Assembly: GCF_900103185.1 (NCBI RefSeq)
Contig: NZ_FNJD01000015.1
Coordinates: 1 to 64,000, forward strand
DNA: 64,000 nucleotides
DNA from: Sulfitobacter litoralis
Lineage (GTDB): Bacteria; Pseudomonadota; Alphaproteobacteria; Rhodobacterales; Rhodobacteraceae
Direction of reading: 5' to 3'
Made by a program: the position numbers and the translations under genes. Positions 1 through 7,478 of the stretch are shown here, piece by piece (the first letter of the stretch is position 1; every line of letters starts with the position of its first letter). Under the pieces are notes generated by a model. It had not been told where the DNA came from. It did not search any database and saw only the letters and a list, made by a program, of their open reading frames with translations.

Positions 1-275
1 CATCCGAAAGATCATCTACACCACCAACGCAATTGAAAGCTTGAACCGTGTAATCCGCAAATCGATTAAGACGCGGGGATCGTTCCCGACCGAAGACGCA
101 GCCACGAAGCTGATCTACTTGGCGATCCGCAAGTTTGAGAAAGGCGGCCGAAATGTTCGAGAATGGTTTGCGGCCCGCAATCATTTCGCCATAATGTTTG
201 AGGATCGCTTCAATGCGTGACTGTATCTAAAACCCGCATGGGCCAGACCAGATACACAAAGTTCATGACACTCCC
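1..275 (+). mobile_element. Right end of an IS256-family insertion sequence (left part outside window)
   Basis: The first 220 bases encode the C-terminal end of a mutator-type transposase. The following bases up to about 275 end in CAGATACACAAAGTTCATGA followed by CACTCCC. Read on the other strand this gives the GGGAGTGTCATGAAC...TGTATCTGG pattern expected for an IS256-type terminal inverted repeat (about 246-275). The left end lies outside the window, so target-site duplications cannot be checked. The element borders a glycosyltransferase cluster, where insertions are common. Confidence 0.75.
2..220 (+). CDS. IS256-family transposase, C-terminal fragment (5' end outside window)
   Basis: This is the last 72 residues of a mutator/IS256 transposase, a DDE enzyme that moves the element by a copy-out circle route. 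The reading frame is open from base 2 and ends at TGA 218-220. Visible family hallmarks are IYTTNAIESLNRVIRK near the window start, with the catalytic-region 'TTNAIES.N..IR' signature, then FPTEDAATKLIYLAI and the terminal REWFAARNHFAIMFEDRF. The first two catalytic Asp residues would lie upstream of the window. The 3' end looks intact. Whether the whole gene is functional cannot be judged from this part. Confidence 0.9.
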   Translation: MRKIIYTTNAIESLNRVIRKSIKTRGSFPTEDAATKLIYLAIRKFEKGGRNVREWFAARNHFAIMFEDRFNA

Positions 276-608
276 GCCTCATTCCCTAAAAGGCACCCAA
301 TATAACAATTTGCAGGGATAGCTACTGCACAATGAAAGTCTTAGGCGCCAAACAGCTGACGTCGTAAACTGTTTCGATATCCAATGGAACACCTTCGCAT
401 CTCCAAAAGCATTCTCTGCGTCGCCGCTGTCACCTTTCCACCCTCAATCGGACACGTATGGACCCTTGCGATTGATGTGGTTACATATAGCAAAGTTGCT
501 TGATATCTTGACGGCAAAGCCGCTGATGCGCGATCGGAATTGTTTGTGGCACAGCGTTGATAATATTTGCGTCGCATCGACGGTATGGATGAGGATTGGA
601 GCACAGTA
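221..608. other. Intergenic stretch: IS terminus, then unassigned DNA
   Basis: Bases 221-275 are the IS256 non-coding end with its inverted repeat. From 276 to 608 I see no convincing gene: both strands carry only short overlapping frames without ribosome-binding sites or recognisable motifs. The stretch before 608 probably holds the promoter of the glycosyltransferase operon, but I cannot place a clear -35/-10 pair. The region is less GC-rich than the genes that follow. Confidence 0.5.
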
Positions 609-722
609 ATGGTTGATATGACTAAATCCGCAGAGCAGGCGATGGTTGCGGATAGTCGCGCCCGCGCATGCACCGATGCGGCACGCATCCACGAGAACCT
701 CCAGTCAAGCGGGAACGCATAA
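609..722 (+). CDS. Possible 37-residue small protein upstream of GT25
   Basis: A short frame starts at ATG 609 with a GGAG-like site about 10 bases upstream and stops at TAA 720-722, one base before the ATG of the GT25 gene at 724. It encodes MVDMTKSAEQAMVADSRARA followed by a hydrophilic Ala/Arg-rich tail, with no signal peptide or membrane segment. The tight spacing suggests either a real small protein translationally coupled to the glycosyltransferase or a leader frame. I do not recognise it, and such a short frame can arise by chance in GC-rich DNA. Confidence 0.3.
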   Translation: MVDMTKSAEQAMVADSRARACTDAARIHENLQSSGNA

Positions 723-723
723 G

Positions 724-1479
724 ATGTGGCCGTCCTATGTGATTAACCTTGCTGACAACACCGCCCGTCTTGACGCGGTTACCAAAATTATGACCGCACA
801 GGATATTGCCTTCGAGCGGGTCGAAGGCGTGAATGGCTGGGCCTTAACCGAGGCCGAGATTGCCCGAACCTACGACGCCAAGCGCAACGCCAAAGAGGGA
901 CGCCACCCGTTGGTACCGGCTGAAATCGGGTGTTACCTGTCGCATATCGCCGCGTGGCAGCGCATTGCAGACGGTGACGCTGCAGGGGGATTTATCTTTG
1001 AAGATGATTTCGACGCAACAGCGCAGCTTGGCCCCGTTTTAAGGGCGCTGAGCGCCGACGCAGCCGGCGAGTGGGACATGACTAAACTGTTCACTTTGGA
1101 TACAGACGTAGAGCTTTGCAACGCACGGTCATTGCTTGATGATGTCCAGATCGGCACGCCCTACCGTGTGCCAACCTGCCTGATAGAGTATGCGCTCACC
1201 AAAAGCGCGGCTGCGCGTTTGGTTGCACAGGCCTTGCCGTTTTTCCGTCCCGTAGATGAAGACCAAAAATTTGTCTGGGAAACCGGGCTGCGGGTTGCTT
1301 TGGTTTTGCCGCCGCCTGTGGTTCTTGGGGATCAGCAGACCGTTACCGGAACAGTCGGACGGGCGCGGCGCACAGCGCGGCGCGGCGGTTTCGTTCAATT
1401 TCTGCACCGCGCACGTTACGCGCTGAGGTATCGCCTTGCTTTGGCGCGGCATAGACGGCGCGAAGGATGGCGCACGTGA
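724..1479 (+). CDS. Glycosyltransferase family 25 (LPS/surface polysaccharide) protein
   Basis: 251 residues, a cytoplasmic GT25-type sugar transferase of the kind that adds residues to lipooligosaccharide or other surface glycans. The N-terminus (WPSYVINLADNTARLDAV) shows the GT25 'YVINL.....R' opening. A C-Y-L-S-H segment near residue 70 and FEDDFDA (about residues 95-101) match the family's 'S H ... W' and 'EDD' metal/nucleotide-binding motifs. I chose ATG 724 because an in-frame start upstream (646) would add 26 residues unrelated to the family. The basic C-terminal tail overlaps the next gene by 13 bases, so the three glycosyltransferase genes probably form one operon. The acceptor sugar cannot be predicted. 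Confidence 0.85.
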   Translation: MWPSYVINLADNTARLDAVTKIMTAQDIAFERVEGVNGWALTEAEIARTYDAKRNAKEGRHPLVPAEIGCYLSHIAAWQRIADGDAAGGFIFEDDFDATAQLGPVLRALSADAAGEWDMTKLFTLDTDVELCNARSLLDDVQIGTPYRVPTCLIEYALTKSAAARLVAQALPFFRPVDEDQKFVWETGLRVALVLPPPVVLGDQQTVTGTVGRARRTARRGGFVQFLHRARYALRYRLALARHRRREGWRT

Positions 1480-2528
1480 CCGCGGCCAAGACCAGGGAGC
1501 CACGGGTCCTCCATATTCACTTTGGTAAAGAAGGTGGTGCCGAACGGTTCTTTGTGAACCTTGCCCAGGCCTTTGCCGAGCGAGGTGTCGAGCAGCGTTT
1601 CATTATCCGGCCTAACCGCAGTTGAGAGCCCGAGATATCCCCGCTTGGTCCGGTGATACGCAATAATTTCAGCCGCATCTCGCCGATGTCTCTTGTCGCG
1701 CATTATCAAGCTGACCGTTGGGTGAAAAGCTGGAAGCCAGACGCCGTGATGGCATGGATGCCACGGGCGGGCCGGCTTTTGCACAGCTGGCCTGATACGG
1801 TAAAGCTCGCCCGGATGGGGGACTTTCCGCAAAACCTCAAGCATTTTGGCAAGTGCGACCTGCTGGTGGGCAATCTGCCCGGCATCGCAACGCGGTGTCG
1901 GGATCTTGGCTGGACCAAGCCTGTGCTGACAATCTCTAACTTTGCGCGGGACATCACGCCAGTCGCGATTGACCGCGCCAGCCTGAACACGCCCGAGGAC
2001 GCTTTTGTCGTGGCCGCAAGCGGGCGCTTTGTGCCACGCAAGGGGTTTGATGTGCTGATACGTGCTGTGGCAAAGCTGCCTGGGGCTCATCTGTGGTTGT
2101 TGGGCGATGGTCGGGAACGCGGCAACCTCGAGGCGTTAGCACGCGAACTTGGCATGGCAGAGCGGGTTCATTTTACCGGCTGGGTATCCGAGCCCTTTCA
2201 CGTCGTGGCGGCCGCCGATGCATTCGTTATGCCCTCGCGCCATGAACCGCTTGGCAACACTCTGTTAGAGGCGTGGAAAGTCGGCGTGCCGACCGTCGCC
2301 ACCCGGTCTGAAGGGCCGGATTGGTATATGCGGGATGGCATCGACGGTATTGTAACCGAAATCGATGATCATGATGCGATTGCGGCAGGTTTGGCGCGCA
2401 TCCGCGATGATAAAACGCTCGCGGCGTCCTTTGTGGCTGGCGCGCGCGCGCGTCTGGACCAGTACTTTAGCAAATCAGCGATTGTGGATGCCTATCTAAA
2501 AGTCTTCTCTGGCGACTTCAGCGGTTAG
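1467..2528 (+). pseudogene. Glycosyltransferase family 4, interrupted by an in-frame TGA
   Basis: A GT-B-fold retaining glycosyltransferase (GT4/GT1 group). Translation from ATG 1467 gives VLHIHFGKEGGAERFFVNLA, the usual 'GGAE.....LA' N-terminal motif, then RPNRS and TGA at 1623-1625. In the same frame the protein continues EPEISPLGPVIRNN and runs without interruption to 2528, including SGRFVPRKGFDVLIRAV, LLGDG and the donor-site region MPSRHEPLGNTLLEAW with an E-x7-E pattern. One change, most simply TGG (Trp) to TGA, separates the halves. The downstream part could start internally near 1653, but it would lack the acceptor-binding N-domain. The lesion is either a true nonsense mutation or a base-call error. 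Confidence 0.8.
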
Positions 2529-2532
2529 GCTG

Positions 2533-3285
2533 ATGCGCGCGCTTGTCATCAATCTTGTCCGTGAAACGCAACGGTTGGCATTTCAGCGCGGCCAGGCTGA
2601 ACGGCTGGGTTTAGGGCTGGATGTGGTGCCCGCGATAGGCGTGGCGCAGCTGCCAAGCCTTGCGAATGATCTGGACTGGAGCCGCTGGCAAAGACCTTTA
2701 CGAGATGTCGAAAAAGCGTGCCTTTTGTCGCATCGGTCTGCGTGGCAGCGGGTTGTCGCAGTGGGCGAGCCGATCCTCATACTGGAAGATGACGCGTGGC
2801 TTATGCCTTCTGTCGCCCCGTTTCTTGCCCAAGCCATGCAGATTAAGGACATAGAACACCTGAGCCTCGAAACACGCGGCCGTAAAAAGCTGCTGGGGGC
2901 GACGCATCCGCAGATGTCAGACTTGCGGCGGCTGTGGCTCGACCGAAGCGGGGCCGCCGCGTATGTCCTTTGGCCCGAAGGGGCGCGTAAGCTACTCGAA
3001 CGGTCGGCGAAAGTGCCGGCGCTCGCAGACGCCGTGATCGTAGAAACCCCCCAGCTCAAGCGCTGGCAGGCCGCCCCTGCACAAGCCATCCAAATCGATA
3101 TGGCGTCACGGTATGGGCTCACGCCTCCTATTCCGGTGAGCAGCGCAATTTCTAGCGTGACGCGACCTGTGCAGGGCGGCACCCGTCATCGGGTCAGGCG
3201 ATATATGCGGCAATTGGCGATGGGGGCGGTCATGCTGCGCCCGGGCACCGAACGTCTTGAACTTTGGCCGCAGCTAGAGGGCTAG
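2533..3285 (+). CDS. Second glycosyltransferase family 25 protein
   Basis: 250 residues. It opens with RALVINLVRETQRLAFQRGQ, the GT25 'VINL.....R' start. It has CLLSHRSAWQRV (about residues 63-74), matching 'CxLSHxxxW', and ILEDDAWL (about 81-88), the acidic EDD motif. GT25 enzymes transfer sugars, often galactose, onto lipopolysaccharide or protein glycans in the cytoplasm; the substrate here is unknown. It follows the GT4 gene after four bases, which supports one operon. It is only distantly similar to the GT25 protein at 724-1479, so the two are probably separate enzymes and not a recent duplication. The 3' end is followed by a hairpin shared with the convergent gene. Confidence 0.83.
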   Translation: MRALVINLVRETQRLAFQRGQAERLGLGLDVVPAIGVAQLPSLANDLDWSRWQRPLRDVEKACLLSHRSAWQRVVAVGEPILILEDDAWLMPSVAPFLAQAMQIKDIEHLSLETRGRKKLLGATHPQMSDLRRLWLDRSGAAAYVLWPEGARKLLERSAKVPALADAVIVETPQLKRWQAAPAQAIQIDMASRYGLTPPIPVSSAISSVTRPVQGGTRHRVRRYMRQLAMGAVMLRPGTERLELWPQLEG

Positions 3286-3345
3286 ACGCTCTGCCAAGCT
3301 GCGCAAGGGACAGCGCAATGACATGACGCGGCCGCAGGCCCGAGC

Positions 3346-3381
3346 GTGCCGATGCGCATAATCGCTACGCGTCATCGGCAC
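3346..3381. terminator. Hairpin between convergent genes
   Basis: GTGCCGATG (3346-3354) and CATCGGCAC (3373-3381) form a perfect 9-bp stem with an 18-base loop. It lies between the end of the GT25 gene (+) and the end of the kinase-like gene (-). No U-tract is obvious on either strand, so it may be a weak bidirectional or Rho-assisted terminator. Confidence 0.5.
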
Positions 3382-3388
3382 CTCTACC

Positions 3389-4399
3389 TCAGAGCATCTT
3401 TGATGACGTGCTCAGCCTTGCAAGCCAGGGTGTCAAAGATTGGGTGCTTTGATCCTGAGCTGCGAAAAATTCTGCATTCTTCATGCAGTTCGCAAGCAGC
3501 TCTTGGCTTACACCGATGCGATCATACCGTCTGGCGCGTTCTGCATCGTACCACCCGAACTTTTGTTGCTGGTCTATGATGAGCAGACATCGCTGTATGG
3601 CCTGAAGCGCTGCGAACCTGAAGAAAACGGATCTATTTTGCTGCTTCAATACGCCGGTTTGCTCCAGAAGTTCGACCGATTTATCCGCGGTGAACGGCCA
3701 GAATTCGTCGGCGACAAGGAATGCAGTATCCTCCATCCCAATTCTGCGGCCGTAATCCTCCCAGTCGAACCATATGATCCTACCGTCGTCTGAAACGGCT
3801 GCGTTTCCTGGTCTGGCGTCCCATTTCACAAATTCTACGGGCAAGTCTAGAATGCTATGTGCAAGCGCGTTTTCATCGATTTCGGGAGCAGGGGCATCTA
3901 AGGCGTGTCCAAGGTGCCGCGGCCCGGATGCGAAACGCAGTGCCCACGCCGGGCTGGTCGCAATTGAGGGGGTGTCGCGCAAAAAATCCTTTTGAATAGT
4001 CTGCTTTATACGCACCAGACTTTCGATCGCCGCAACGGCAAGGTCATCTCTGTGAGCGCCCGACCGGCGCAACAATGCGCTTGTCAAACGTCTGCTGCCC
4101 ACATCGCTTTGAAATGTCCAGCCATCGTGCACACCGAGCAAAGTTGGAACGTCTGCCTCGGCCTGTGATAGATATTCTAGAATACGAATTTCTCTAAGCC
4201 GGCGTTTTGGGTCAGCGCGCCATGACGCGATGATCTGCTGGTCTTGAAAATGTATCCGGACGCTCGCCCGTTCCCGCCCTCCGGGGGCCGTTATTTTTTC
4301 TATGGGTTTGCCAAAAAACGCCTCTGCGGCCAGTGCGGCGTGATCTGCAGACGGACGTTTCGGTTTGGGATTTTTGCTCGGATGGTCTGGCGTATTCAC
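3389..4399 (-). CDS. Phosphotransferase (APH/choline-kinase fold) family protein
   Basis: 336 residues with a GTG start. The C-terminal half has the aminoglycoside/choline kinase-like signature: FVKWDARPGNAAVSDDG (about residues 188-204) resembles the catalytic loop, with Asp and Asn as the expected base and metal ligand, although the usual leading His is replaced (K-W-D). WFDWEDYG (about 208-215) matches the metal-binding 'iDWe' motif. The family phosphorylates small alcohols, sugars or antibiotics, and members near glycan genes can act on sugars or lipid A core. It converges on the glycosyltransferase operon. The substrate is not predictable, and there is no reason to call it a resistance gene. 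Confidence 0.65.
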   Translation of the reverse strand: MNTPDHPSKNPKPKRPSADHAALAAEAFFGKPIEKITAPGGRERASVRIHFQDQQIIASWRADPKRRLREIRILEYLSQAEADVPTLLGVHDGWTFQSDVGSRRLTSALLRRSGAHRDDLAVAAIESLVRIKQTIQKDFLRDTPSIATSPAWALRFASGPRHLGHALDAPAPEIDENALAHSILDLPVEFVKWDARPGNAAVSDDGRIIWFDWEDYGRRIGMEDTAFLVADEFWPFTADKSVELLEQTGVLKQQNRSVFFRFAALQAIQRCLLIIDQQQKFGWYDAERARRYDRIGVSQELLANCMKNAEFFAAQDQSTQSLTPWLARLSTSSKML

Positions 4400-4777
4400 G
4401 TAATTTTCAACCTATACAGGTGGCAGGATGTAATGTATTTAGCTTGGGACAGAAAGTATCGGTTGGCGGCATTTATCCCTTTTTGGTTGCTGCAGATGCA
4501 TTTCGATGCTATTGTGTGTAAAATGGAAACGCTCCTCTTGGTGCCTTAAAAGTATCATAATTCGGCATGGGCGTTTTTTTTGATTTAGTATCAGTGCCTT
4601 ATAATTTAAGATACTTTTTTCGCCTCGTTAGACCTGGTCTGCTCATTTGAACGCTCTTGCGTGCTTTCATTGGCACGCTATAGATTAGTTTAACTCTCTA
4701 CACCCTAGTTTTTTAATTCCGCAGTCATGCTGCACAGTCACACCTAGTGTTTTTTAGGTTCAAAGGATGCTCCTCAA
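4400..4777. other. AT-rich intergenic region with divergent promoters
   Basis: This region separates the kinase-like gene (-) from the RTX/Hint gene (+). It is much richer in A+T than the flanks, with several T-runs (4573-4580, 4613-4620, 4710-4715) and a second T-run near 4751-4756. The RTX gene has a good ribosome-binding site AAAGGA at about 4762-4767, ten bases before its ATG. I see no gene and no RNA I can name. The AT-richness resembles H-NS-like silenced or horizontally acquired promoter DNA. Confidence 0.5.
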
Positions 4778-6433
4778 ATGTCCGATATCGAAGGTAATAA
4801 CCAAGACAACGTCATCAACGGCACTTCTAATGGTGACACCATCAACGCCAAAGACGGTGATGATACCGTCTTTGGTATGGCGGGAAATGACGATATCGAT
4901 GGTGATGATGGCAATGACGTTATCTACGGCGGTGATGGCGATGACACCATCGACGGCGGCAAGGGGCAAGACACTGTTTACGGCGGCGCTGGCAACGATG
5001 AGATAACCGGAGGATCCGGTAGCGGGTCTGGGCATGGATCTGGTAGCGGATCCGGCAGCGGTGCTGGCGATAAACTCTATGGCGAAGCGGGCGATGATAC
5101 CCTTTACGGCAGCAAGGGTGATGACCGTCTAGCAGGCGGTGATGGTGACGATTACATCAAGGCCGGTTCCGGAGATGATGTTGTTCTGGGGGGTAATGGG
5201 AACGACACGCTCTACGGTCAAAAGGGCGACGACAGCATTTCTGGCGGTAAAGGCGATGACCTGATCTACGGCGGATCGGGCGATGATGTCATCCGCGGAA
5301 ACGATGGCGATGACACCATTAGCGGTGGATCCGGCGACGACATTATTTGCGGCGATGACGGTGACGATGTTATCTTCGGCGGCTCTGGTGCCGACAGCCT
5401 GTACGGCGGTGCCGGAGAGGATCTCATGTTTGGCGGGAAAGGCGGCTCTGGTTCCGGTTATGGCTCCGGTGGCGGGGGCGACTCCTTTTACGTCAGTCGG
5501 CAGGGCGGTGGTACCGACACCGTCTATGGTGGTGCCCCTGGGAGCAAGTATTTAAGCGGTGGTACAGGCGGCAGCGGCGGAAGCAAGAACCCTCCGTACG
5601 GGTCTGCGAGCGGACAAGACATAAACGACATCCTTTATGTCGAGGGTCCCGTGACGGTCACGCTCCAAAGCGGAGAGACCTTCACTTTGACGCCCGGTCA
5701 AATGCGCCAGATCGTAAACAAGCATGACGACATCGACGATGATCTTCAGGATGGCGGCGTTGTTCTCTTGGATGATGGCACGCGCGTAGTATTTGACGAC
5801 ATCGGTAAAATTGCTTCCGTTGAGGATGCCAGCCCGCCCCCTAAAGTCATCTGCTTTACCCCCGGCACGTTGATCGCAACGGACCGTGGTCAGGTGCGCG
5901 TAGAAGACATTCGCGAAGGCGATCGTCTGATTACCCGTGACAGCGGCTTGCAACCCGTTTGTTGGGTCGGATCGAAATCCCTTACTGCGCAGCACCTGCA
6001 AGCCCACCCCGAGCTGCGCCCTGTTCTAATTCAGGCTGGGTCGATTGCGCCCAACATCCCAGAAGTCGATATGTTGGTGTCGCCGAACCACAGAATGCTC
6101 ATGACTGGCAGCTCCGTACAGATGATCATGTCGGAAACCGAAGTTCTGATCGCTGCGAAACATATGGCTGGAAAGGCCGGCATCACGACGGTCGAGTCGT
6201 ATACTGGCGTGCATTACATTCACATCATGTGCGAACAACACCAAGTGATCCTGGCCGATGGCGCGTGGACTGAAAGCTTCCAGCCCGGAGATTATTCATT
6301 AGAAGGGCTGCACGACGCCCAGAGAAATGAAATCTTTACACTGTTCCCCGAGCTGCACTCTGCCGAAGGGCTGCAACAATTCCAATCAGCGCGGACGGTT
6401 GTCAAAAAGTTTGAAGCCCGACTTCTCATGTAA
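4778..6433 (+). CDS. RTX calcium-binding repeat protein with C-terminal Hint domain
   Basis: 551 residues in three parts. Residues about 10-220 are tandem hemolysin-type nonapeptides (GGxGxDxUx, for example GGDGDDTID, GGKGDDLIY) that bind calcium and fold outside the cell. They are interrupted by Gly/Ser-rich linkers at about 79-97 and 222-234. Residues 280-350 form an acidic bridge. From C359 a Hint_2-type domain starts with CFTPGTLIAT and continues with SPNHRM (H438) and a final His pair in HYIHIMCEQH. Hint domains autocleave like hedgehog proteins or inteins. Residues 1-9 form no signal peptide, so type I secretion is likely, but no T1SS genes are next to it. Roseobacters carry many such proteins, and their role is mostly unknown. 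Confidence 0.88.
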   Translation: MSDIEGNNQDNVINGTSNGDTINAKDGDDTVFGMAGNDDIDGDDGNDVIYGGDGDDTIDGGKGQDTVYGGAGNDEITGGSGSGSGHGSGSGSGSGAGDKLYGEAGDDTLYGSKGDDRLAGGDGDDYIKAGSGDDVVLGGNGNDTLYGQKGDDSISGGKGDDLIYGGSGDDVIRGNDGDDTISGGSGDDIICGDDGDDVIFGGSGADSLYGGAGEDLMFGGKGGSGSGYGSGGGGDSFYVSRQGGGTDTVYGGAPGSKYLSGGTGGSGGSKNPPYGSASGQDINDILYVEGPVTVTLQSGETFTLTPGQMRQIVNKHDDIDDDLQDGGVVLLDDGTRVVFDDIGKIASVEDASPPPKVICFTPGTLIATDRGQVRVEDIREGDRLITRDSGLQPVCWVGSKSLTAQHLQAHPELRPVLIQAGSIAPNIPEVDMLVSPNHRMLMTGSSVQMIMSETEVLIAAKHMAGKAGITTVESYTGVHYIHIMCEQHQVILADGAWTESFQPGDYSLEGLHDAQRNEIFTLFPELHSAEGLQQFQSARTVVKKFEARLLM

Positions 6434-6447
6434 GAAGCGAGATAGCT

Positions 6448-6490
6448 GCTCTGACGGCGGTGACTTTACGGTCCTGCCGTCAGAGCCTTT
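6448..6490 (+). terminator. Terminator hairpin after the RTX/Hint gene
   Basis: GCTCTGACGGC (6448-6458) and GCCGTCAGAGC (6476-6486) form a perfect 11-bp stem with a 17-base loop, followed by CTTTG. It starts 14 bases after the stop codon of the RTX gene. It can also serve the convergent ynfA-like gene that ends at 6502. Confidence 0.75.
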
Positions 6491-6501
6491 GACCATGCGA
6501 T

Positions 6502-6828
6502 CTATCCCGTGCGGGGTGCGAAAAGGATTAATCCTGCACCAAGAACGCACAAGCCCGCGCCAGCAACGTCCCAAAGATCCGGCCGCTGCTCTTCCACGAC
6601 CCACATCCACACAAGTGATGCCGCGATATAGATACCGCCATAGGCTGCAAACGCCCGGCCGGCGAAACCGGCCTCTATCATCGCTAGCAAGCCCGCAAAT
6701 ACCACCAGACATAGCAGCCCCGGCATCAGCCATAGCGGCGACGCACCACGCCACCACGCCCAGACCGCAAAACACCCCGCGATCTCGGCCAAGGCCGCAA
6801 GCGGATAGAGCAGGGCGGCGGGCATCAT
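6502..6828 (-). CDS. YnfA/UPF0060-family inner-membrane protein
   Basis: 108 residues with four predicted transmembrane helices: [57 protein letters not shown] and [18 protein letters not shown]. The [11 protein letters not shown] start and [15 protein letters not shown] are hallmarks of the UPF0060 (YnfA) family, small proteins related to SMR-type exporters. Its ATG (6826-6828) overlaps the TGA of the frameshifted merR gene (6825-6827), which suggests translational coupling and a role in the same metal response. The exported substrate is unknown. Confidence 0.88.
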   Translation of the reverse strand: MMPAALLYPLAALAEIAGCFAVWAWWRGASPLWLMPGLLCLVVFAGLLAMIEAGFAGRAFAAYGGIYIAASLVWMWVVEEQRPDLWDVAGAGLCVLGAGLILFAPRTG

Positions 6829-7249
6829 GCGGCGGCTCCGTGGTCAGCAAGGCATTCCTCGTGATCGCGCAGCACCTCGAGAATGCGACAGTCGGCGACC
6901 CGATCCGCATTGCACGCTCCGATCATCCGCTGCAATTCAACGCGGAGTGCCTGGAGCCGCACAAGCCTTGCCTCGACTTCGCGGAGCTGCCTTTGGGCGA
7001 TAGCATCGACCTCAGCGCAAGAACGTTCGGGCGAGTCTGACAGGCCAAGAGCTCGCGGATCGCTTCAAGCGAAAAGCCAAGCTGGCGGGAATGGCGGATG
7101 AAGGCGAGGCGGTCTAGCTGGGTAATTCCGTACCGCCGCTGCCCGCCATCGGTGCGATCGGGTTCAGGCATAAGACCAATCTGTTCGTAGTAGCGGATCG
7201 TTTGCACCTTGGTGCCGGTGCGCTTTGCCAATGTTCCGATGGCGAGCAT
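6825..7249 (-). pseudogene. MerR-family heavy-metal regulator with a -1 frameshift
   Basis: The N-terminal 65 residues are a typical MerR DNA-binding domain: IGTLAKRTGTKVQTIRYYEQ, then GLMPEPDRTDGGQRRY and FIRHSRQLGFSLEAIRELL. At about 7042-7046 the frame is lost. In the other frame the expected effector part follows: SPERSCAEVDAIAQRQL, a long dimerisation helix, GACNADRVADC with metal-ligand Cys residues, and a stop at 6825-6827. Restoring one C in GGCC (to GGCCC) joins 'LLAL' to 'SDSPERSC', as in Zn/Cd/Pb-type MerR proteins. Without repair, a 108-residue protein lacking the Cys ligands would be made. The gene diverges from zntA and would normally control it. Confidence 0.8.
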
Positions 7250-7265
7250 GTCTGTTCTCCTTTAT

Positions 7266-7282
7266 CCTACAGTCGTTGTAGG
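7266..7282. promoter_or_regulatory. MerR-type dyad upstream of merR
   Basis: CCTACA-N5-TGTAGG lies 17 bases upstream of the merR start codon. Its core matches the CTACAG-TTG-CTGTAG dyad in front of zntA. Such sites are bound by MerR-family metal sensors; here the likely role is autoregulation. Just downstream on the minus strand is the AAAGGAGA ribosome-binding site of merR. Confidence 0.65.
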
Positions 7283-7366
7283 TTTTGGAGGCGCTCCGCG
7301 CAAGCCGGTGGTTCAAAGTGGCCCGTCAGCTGGGCACAAGGTGGGCGTCGCTGAATGGCCTTATGT

Positions 7367-7388
7367 CCCCAGTATTCCTATACTGGGG
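7367..7388. promoter_or_regulatory. Perfect 9-bp inverted repeat, unassigned operator
   Basis: CCCCAGTAT (7367-7375), four bases, then ATACTGGGG (7380-7388) form a perfect dyad between the two MerR-type sites. It is not followed by a U-tract on either strand, so a terminator is unlikely. TACT-plus-G-run half sites resemble those reported for RcnR/DmeR-type (CsoR-family) metal sensors, but no such regulator is in the window. This assignment is inference. Confidence 0.45.
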
Positions 7389-7414
7389 CCTGATAAAAAA
7401 ATCTTAATCAACGC

Positions 7415-7445
7415 TTGAAGCTACAGTTGCTGTAGGTCGTATGTC
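7415..7445 (+). promoter_or_regulatory. zntA promoter of MerR-activated type (19-bp spacer)
   Basis: TTGAAG (-35, 7415-7420) and TATGTC (-10, 7440-7445) are separated by 19 bases that contain the perfect dyad CTACAG-TTG-CTGTAG (7421-7435). An over-long 19-bp spacer with a central dyad is the hallmark of promoters twisted into activity by metal-bound MerR-family regulators. It drives zntA at 7479. Confidence 0.8.
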
Positions 7446-7478
7446 TGTTTCTGACAGTGAATCAGATAGGAAGATAAG

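Noticed and set aside
1623-1625. TGA as a selenocysteine codon
   Set aside because: GT4 enzymes are not known selenoproteins, I looked for no candidate SECIS structure I could defend after the codon, and Trp loss explains it simply.
4820-5450. Regular repeats that might be a CRISPR array or minisatellite
   Set aside because: The periodicity is nine codons or residues within one open frame and encodes RTX calcium-binding units; spacers are not unique.
5850-6433. Hint domain as an intein in a host protein
   Set aside because: There is no homing-endonuclease insert and no C-terminal extein continuing the RTX domain; the layout fits Hint_2 autocleaving proteins.
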